Origin: Chaetomium olivaceum
Taxonomy: Eukaryota; Ascomycota; Sordariomycetes; Sordariales; Chaetomiaceae
Assembly (NCBI GenBank): GCA_039881045.1
Contig: JAYWVB010000026.1
Location: 1-64,000, forward strand
Length of the DNA stretch: 64,000 bases
Direction of reading: 5' to 3'
Shown: positions 58,623-64,000 of the stretch, piece after piece
Numbering within the stretch: position 1 is the stretch's first letter
Layout of the letters: each line of letters begins with the position of its first letter
Notes under the pieces: generated by a model
Told to the model about the DNA's origin: nothing
The model's database searches: none
What the model saw: the letters and a program-made list of their open reading frames with translations, nothing else
Position numbers and translations under genes: made by a program

Positions 58623-59766
58623 ATGAAGTTCACCCAAGCCATCGGCCTCCTGGCCGCCCTCCAGGGCGCCACCGTCTCCGGCAGCCCCTGCGGCGGTCCT
58701 CACCGCCCGCACTGGAAAACCCTCGCGCCCATCCCACTAAACCCCCGCCAAGAGCGTACGTCTTCAACCCCTTCACTCCTCCCCAAACCCCCCTCTCAAC
58801 TCAAACCAACCCTTCTTACTAACATACCCATCCAGACACCACCCTCGCCCTCAACGCCACGCACCTCGCCATCCTCGGCGGCATCGTCCCCACCGCCACC
58901 CCCTCCCTGTACGCCACCACGCCCCTCCTCCAGCTCTACAACATCCGCACCAACACCTGGCACCCCCAGCCCCTGGCCCCCTTGCCCATCGCCCTCAACC
59001 ACCCCAACGCCATCGCCGTCCGCGGCCGCATCTACCTGCTCGGCGGCCTCGACGACCAAGGCGCCGACGGCGTCTGGCGTGGCACCGGCCGCAGCTGGGT
59101 GTGGGATGCAAGCACCAATGAGTGGGCCGAGTTGCCGGCGATGCCGGGGCTGGCGCGGGGCAGCGCGGCGATGGGGCTGGATGAGGAAACGGGACGGGTG
59201 TATGTGGCGGGCGGGATGACCCAGTTGCCGCTGATTGAGGGGCGGCGGGCGGGCAGGAGAGCGTGGATGTCGTGGATGTGTTTGATACGACGGTCGGGGA
59301 GTGGGCGACGGAGCTGGGAGGCGCGGTGGCCGTGCTGCCGGGGCGGAGGGATCATGCGGGCTCGGTGGTGGTGAATGGGGTGATGTATGTGCTGGGGGGC
59401 AGGGATCACGGGCAGTTGAATGTGAAGGGGGATGTGTTTGCGTTGGATTTTGGGAGGTTGGAGGAGGGGTGGGTGACCAAGAAGGGGGTTATGCCGACGC
59501 CGAGGGGTGGTGTGTGTGCCGGTGCGGTGGGTGGGAAGGTGTATGTCTTTGGCGGTGAGGGAAACCAGGTTGAGGGCAGCGAGGGTGTGTTTGACCAGGT
59601 TGAGGCGTACGACACGAAGACGGATACGTGGGAGAAGCTGGGCAAGATGAAGGTGCCCAGGCACGGCACTTACGCGGCTGCGGTTGGTGGGGGTGTGTAT
59701 ATCCCTGGTGGCGGTATCAAACTGGGAGGCGCGCCGGTGGACGACTTCAATGTGTTCTACCCCTGA
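58623..59766 (+). CDS. Secreted kelch-repeat protein
   Basis: Likely six-bladed kelch beta-propeller. Signal peptide MKFTQAIGLLAALQGATVSG. Exon 1 58623-58755; an 80-nt intron (GTACGT...TCCAG) precedes exon 2. Kelch-type blades show paired Gly and later Trp: ILGGI, YLLGGL with WVWDASTNEWAELPAMPG, VYVAGG, VMYVLGGRD, KVYVFGGEG with YDTKTDTWEKLGKMKVPRHG, and VYIPGGG. The frame changes by one base at G4 59239-59242 between the third and fourth blade; one added G joins the two halves to the stop at 59766. No catalytic galactose-oxidase residues were seen, so a binding or structural role is likelier. Confidence 0.85.
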
Positions 59767-60134
59767 TTATTGGATCTAACATGGTTGGGACTGGGGGGCA
59801 TAGGGATGGACGGGAGACCGGGGACACGGGAGGAGTGCGGTACGTGGTAGACAGCGTTGGAAAATTTGATCAATATAACTACATTAAATATTGTCTTTCA
59901 AACACCCAACGCGCTCAGAAACAAAAGTTCCCACATCGGTGCCAACACCCAGGGCTCCCACCCCCTGAGATCACGTGGGTTATCGCGCTGTCTTTGTCGG
60001 GAATCGCGCCAACCGCCAATTGACTTTGTTTGACAGTACCTAAAGTTCCGTCACTTCCCTCCCTCGTTCATGCCTCGTTCAAGTAAGCCCCTTTCTCGAC
60101 AACACCCCGACATCGTTCGCCACACAGTTTCACC
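59767..60134. other. Intergenic, no gene
   Basis: Kelch 3' flank and APH-like promoter; nothing recognised. Confidence 0.5.
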
Positions 60135-61019
60135 ATGACAGTAAAATACCTTCTTAAGGACAGGGACAAAAGCGCCACCCAACACGATGGAACGGAAAGC
60201 TTGGCTGTCAATGATAAATTCATATACCGCTTCCTATCGCTTCTCGCTCTGAAAACCACAAATCGCTTCTACCGCTCCAATGGCCTCTGTTCAATCATTT
60301 CTCCACATCTCATCGTCAAGAGGGGGCCGTTTGCCCACTTGACCGAAGCCGCCACGTTAATATTTATCGCCGAAAAGACGTCCATCCCTGTGCCACGAGT
60401 ACACTGTGCTTTCGTCCACAAGAACCGAGCTTTTATTGTCATGGAGCGACTCCAGGGCGTCACCCTCGCAGAAGCCTGGAACTCATTATCGGACACCCAA
60501 CGCGCTACCATCTTTGCGCAGCTCAAGTCAATATTCCGGGAATTAAGGTCGCTCCCACCACCTCCCGGGGTAGGGATCGAAAGCTGCGTGGGCGACTCCT
60601 TGCGCGACGGCCGCATCCCTCAATCCCTACCCAGATTCGGGCCCTTCAAAACAATCAATGAGTTCCACCTGTGGCTTCGCGAGGGCCTTCGGCCGGAAGA
60701 GCACCCAGACCGTAAAGACGACCAGGATTGGAAGGAGATCAAGCAAATGGTAGCTAAGCAGGACGGACCGTGGCCGCCACCCGTTTTCACCCATGGAGAT
60801 CTGCACACCGACAACATTATGGTCTGCGGTGATCGCGTCACCGGTATCATCGACTGGGAGTTTGCTGGCTGGTATCCCCACTACTGGGAGTACACTTCTG
60901 CATGGTACGGTCATTATATCCGCCATGGGTGGGAAGACCTGATCTTGAAGTTTCTTGACCCCTATCCCGAAGAGCTGGAGATGGAGAAGATACGTCAGCG
61001 ATGGTGGGGCGAGCTTTGA
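60135..61019 (+). CDS. APH-family phosphotransferase-like protein
   Basis: Single-exon, 294-residue member of the fungal APH/choline-kinase-like family, frame intact. Blocks in order: RGPFAHLTEAATLIFIAEKT (alphaC region), IPVPRVHCAFVHKN, IVMERLQGVTLAEAW (hinge), FHLWLREGL, the catalytic loop VFTHGDLHTDNIMV with Asp and Asn intact, the metal-binding GIIDWEFAGWYPHYWEY, and the end RQRWWGEL. It is the same subfamily as the degenerate copy at 22119-23583, which has HGSLH and LGWEQ at the same places. Substrate unknown; very common in Pezizomycotina and not evidence for antibiotic resistance. Confidence 0.88.
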   Translation: MTVKYLLKDRDKSATQHDGTESLAVNDKFIYRFLSLLALKTTNRFYRSNGLCSIISPHLIVKRGPFAHLTEAATLIFIAEKTSIPVPRVHCAFVHKNRAFIVMERLQGVTLAEAWNSLSDTQRATIFAQLKSIFRELRSLPPPPGVGIESCVGDSLRDGRIPQSLPRFGPFKTINEFHLWLREGLRPEEHPDRKDDQDWKEIKQMVAKQDGPWPPPVFTHGDLHTDNIMVCGDRVTGIIDWEFAGWYPHYWEYTSAWYGHYIRHGWEDLILKFLDPYPEELEMEKIRQRWWGEL

Positions 61020-61635
61020 AGACGTGACAAGTACGAACTGTGAAAGAATGTGTGAAGTTGACGGGGGTTTATGGAGACACGGGGTTCCGTTGAGCATCAA
61101 GGCACTTCGTCGCCCACCGCTTCAAGTAGTGGGCACGGTGAAAAGGCATCAGCATGTTACAGCGGCTTTGTACCCATTAACGAACGACAAAGCTAAACGG
61201 GCCGCAAGAACCATCAATGATAGTAAGTGTAAGGCAACAATAATCGCTTACAGCCTACCAGGGCAATATCACGCTTCTCCCATTTAGTCAACATTATCAG
61301 GCGGCGAAGGACACTAATAACTGACATCTGTCAACGGCTATATTCAAGATAAATGCGAAGAACAATTACCGGTAAGCGCCGAGCCATTCTTTTTCTCCTT
61401 TTTTCTATTCTACTTTTCTTGTCTTTTAATTTTCTACTTCATGCTCTTTTTAGCTGGGCAAGATGACATCCCCGCCACGCAAAGTCAAGAGATCCCCTAT
61501 ATACCATGCGACCTTTTATCAATATAATTTTGTAACCGAAGGTTCTTCTCCCACGTATCTTATCAGAATCCTAGCGATTTTGCTTAGCTCGCCTCCTCCT
61601 TTCCCGTTTCATCAACTGGCTATGTGGATTATCAA
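61020..61635. other. Intergenic, no gene
   Basis: No gene recognised; includes a pyrimidine-rich block near 61385-61440. Confidence 0.45.
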
Positions 61636-62147
61636 CTACCGGTAGTCCCCGTAGCATGCTCGGGGCTCCGGCGGAGGGGGGCCCGATATGATAATCCATC
61701 TCAAGGTATCATACCCATGGGCGAGGATCCATGCGCCATTCCGCCCCCCAAACAACCATTTTTGGTCCCAAACTCCCGATATTTGGCGATCTTCCCCGTC
61801 TTTATCGAGTCTAACATAGGGGACTATTATGTCGCCATCCCCCTTCGGCGGGAAGCCTAAGACCACAGCTTTCCAATCAGCTGGTTCTTCGGGCAACGAA
61901 AAAGGTCTTTTCCCAGCCATCAAAGTGGCGATATCCTCGGGCTCTGTCAAGGTCAGTGGAACATCGTCATGGTATTCGTACTGGCCCAACGTTTAGCAGG
62001 GTTAATCTAGAGTTGTTGTTGTCCTTCCCGAAGTCACCGGGGAGGTAGGGACCTAGACTCACTCACCCATTCTCTGACCTGGGCCAGGACTTTCTCCTCG
62101 CTCCAGTGATCGACTCGAGCATATTCGTTCAAGATCTCAGCCGACAT
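61636..62147 (-). CDS. Small protein of unknown function, paralogue A
   Basis: Two exons: 62147-62067 and 61980-61636, joined by an 86-nt intron (GTGAGT...GCCAG) in phase 0. The protein starts MSAEILNEYARVDHWSEEKV and crosses the intron as LAQVREW|YEYHDDV. The second exon contains AVVLGFPPKG, VPYVRLDKDG and ISGVWDQKWLFGGRNGAW. There is no signal peptide, TM segment or known motif. It aligns along its length with the gene at 62976-63408 (same intron position, AVVLGFP, QKWLF, W near the end). A TATAAAAG lies about 95 bp upstream. The family is not one I recognise. Confidence 0.7.
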
Positions 62148-62975
62148 TATATTGCTTATTAATTCCAAATAGTAAACTTCATAAAACTCGGGTTCTTAAC
62201 ACGCAAGAGGAGTACCGAAGTTGTCGGCAATACTAGGCTTTTATACCCCAGCGTTAGGTGGTGGAAGCCAGTCGAGCTTTTCTATTTACAAAGATCCAAG
62301 TTAATGACCACGTCACGATCAGGCTCCAAATGCCACTTGGGGGTTGTATTACCAACTGGAAAGCAGGGCTTTGCCCTTTGACACGCTGGCCAGGGGGTAG
62401 TAATTGCTGGCATTGTGACCCATACCCAACTGACAACGGCATGAGAACAGTGCTGGTTTGTGTTATTTTGCCGTTTTTCTAGATGAGCCTAGTCAAAGTC
62501 AGTCTTGGCTTTATTTCGTTACTGTGATCTCAAACCCAACATTTATAAACCGTGCCTTGCGGGCATTTACAAACCAACACGTGGCCCTGATGGTGCCGCC
62601 AGCCACGTGCCAGAGTTCCCTATTCTCGGCCGTATCTCAACACCAGGCTTCTAAAACGCATGTAAGGGGCAGAACAAGAATGATCGACTTTCTCACTGAT
62701 ATTAGGATGATCTTTACAATAACGTATGTATGTACATGGCTAGAGGTTTGATAGATTCAGGAGTCCTTTTACTCAAAATCCATATACGTTGTGTTCTTGA
62801 ATCTCTACACATAACTGACAGTTCTGGGTGACTAAATTTATTCTTTTGTAAACGAGAGTCTCTAACTACTCTCCAGAGCACCCTAGCCGTCTTGGTTGAT
62901 TCACCCATGCCTCTGCTGTCGCAGTCACTGGCGATGTCCAGCATCAGCCCCCTGTGGTCCCCGCAAAGGTACTGG
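62148..62975. other. Intergenic of tandem pair, duplicated promoter
   Basis: Promoter of paralogue A and 3' flank of paralogue B. The part 62180-62480 aligns loosely with 63420-63740 (for example AATGACCA..G.CACG and GCCAGGGGG), so the promoter was copied with the gene. No other gene. Confidence 0.55.
62238..62245 (-). promoter_or_regulatory. TATA box of paralogue A
   Basis: TATAAAAG on the minus strand about 95 bp before ATG 62147; paralogue B has TATAAAGG at the same distance. Confidence 0.6.
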
Positions 62976-63408
62976 TTACTTAGGCAGAACCGAGATGTCG
63001 ATCCATCTTTCGCTGTTCTGCCCCCGGGCACCCCATGCGCTCCTCGGTCCCGCAAAGAGCCATTTCTGGCCCTCAACTCCCTCCACTTTTTCATGGCCGA
63101 AGTCTGCGCTTAGTTTCACATAGATCACCTCGTCCTTCTTCGGCTCACTCGGGAAACCAAGTACCACAGCTCTTGAGAGGGTTGATTCCTGCTTTGCCCA
63201 GACCAGTGTGACGTCGTCACCGTATCCGTACTGGTGCAACAGTTAGCGGATTTGTCCTAGCTTGGTTGCGTCGAATGGTTTCAGGAACTAGACTCACCCA
63301 TTCCTTGACCTGCGCTAAGATTTTCTCATCGCTCCAGTACGGGTCCTCGAGTTTAACTACTTTGTCGAGTACATCCTCCATCTTTTGTTGGTCCCACCAG
63401 GACGGCAT
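62976..63408 (-). CDS. Small protein of unknown function, paralogue B
   Basis: Two exons: 63408-63298 and 63230-62976, with a 67-nt intron (GTGAGT...ACCAG) in phase 0. The protein starts MPSWWDQQKMEDVLDKVVKL, crosses the intron as ILAQVKEW|YGYGDDV, then SRAVVLGFPSEPKKDEVIYV, VEGVEGQKWLFAGPRSAWG and ERWIDISVLPK. It is the tandem paralogue of 61636-62147, with starts 1261 bp apart. The N-terminus is longer by about 10 residues. Highly charged and Trp-containing, with no signal or membrane segment. Function unknown. Confidence 0.7.
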
Positions 63409-64000
63409 GTTGTTGACGAAGTGCTTAATTAGTAAACGAGCTAGAAGTTGGGTTACGGAAGCGCAAAACGACTCAACGAGTACAGAAATCTGGGTGATAC
63501 TGGGCCTTTATACTTTAGGTTTTGGGCGGGCAGAGCCAGTTAAGTTCCTATACAACATCTCTCCACAACAAAGAACTAAGAGAATGACCATGCCACGGTT
63601 GGCTGCTGATGGTCACCTGAGAATTGCATCCCCAGCTCGAAGGCAACATTTGACTCTTTTTAATCATGGGCCAGGGGGGACTCGTATTGGAACTGTGACC
63701 CCTGATCCCTGGATGTGTGTTTTATAGGGTGTAAATCGAACACGTATTCTACAACTAACAAGATTATATAACACCATCTCCGAAAAAAGAAAAAAAGCGG
63801 TGCGCCGCAACACCTGTGTATGGTTGAGATCGGTTTGAGGCTCTCGACGGCAACGTGAAAGTCACCGACGCTGGCCACCTATTCACCAGATGCCGCGAGT
63901 AAGATGATTAATAAAATACAAGTATTTATAGTAATGGCAGCAGACGAGACATTGGTGTGAGCAAGGCTAACGCTGACGCCCTTCCCATCCCATCTAGGGA
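63409..64000. other. Window end, promoter of paralogue B
   Basis: Contains the TATA box of paralogue B and, beyond 63740, nothing recognised. Confidence 0.5.
63505..63512 (-). promoter_or_regulatory. TATA box of paralogue B
   Basis: TATAAAGG on the minus strand about 100 bp before ATG 63408. Confidence 0.55.

Noticed and set aside
1..64000. CRISPR array, bacterial operon or phage region
   Set aside because: No spacer-repeat pattern. Genes have spliceosomal introns and eukaryotic domains, so the DNA is fungal.

Overview
The window is nuclear DNA of a filamentous ascomycete (Pezizomycotina), most likely a Sordariomycete near Sordariales/Chaetomiaceae. The support is short introns (about 47-86 nt) with GTRNGT donors, CTAAC-like branch points and YAG acceptors; tRNA genes with introns; an AA9 cellulose monooxygenase; a hydrophobin; a Zn2Cys6 regulator; and a HeLo-like/NACHT/WD40 NLR. 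The species assignment is inference.

Layout. 1-7.4 kb: a large NLR on the minus strand (WD40 array 1.3-3.2 kb, NACHT 3.3-4.8 kb, HeLo-like N-terminus 4.9-5.4 kb), then a conserved fungal gene of unknown function with an in-frame amber codon. 7.4-15.5 kb: a mobile-element block, with a Tc1/mariner-superfamily transposase and a young 5.4-kb Copia retrotransposon whose 151-bp LTRs are nearly identical. 16-30.5 kb: a Cys-repeat protein, an AA9 LPMO, tRNA-Ala, an ankyrin protein, an APH-like kinase relic, a divergent Zn2Cys6 regulator/MFS transporter pair, and a small secreted protein. 31.8-38.7 kb: a probable solo LTR abutting a broken ThDP-enzyme gene, a dimeric minisatellite, a FAD amine oxidase, and a HET-type remnant. 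40-50 kb: an APH-like kinase, a hydrophobin, tRNA-Gln, a GNAT-like gene, tRNA-Thr and a glycine-rich RNA-binding protein. 50-64 kb: an F-box protein, a degenerate P450, tRNA-His, a PhoD phosphatase, a secreted kelch protein, another APH-like kinase, and a tandem pair of small paralogous genes of unknown function.

Many clear genes (NLR, Copia pol, Cys-repeat protein, LPMO, ankyrin, APH-like, amine oxidase, P450, kelch) are interrupted by single-base frame losses, and most of these fall in homopolymer runs. Splice sites are intact and the Copia LTRs are almost identical, so base under-calling in the assembly is a better explanation than mass pseudogenisation. The ThDP gene, the HET remnant and the first APH-like gene look decayed for other reasons. 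No gene cluster with a single obvious pathway is present. The items most worth following are the homogenised WD40 array with variation confined to a few codons, the tandem small-gene pair with its duplicated promoter, and three proteins that have lost canonical catalytic residues.
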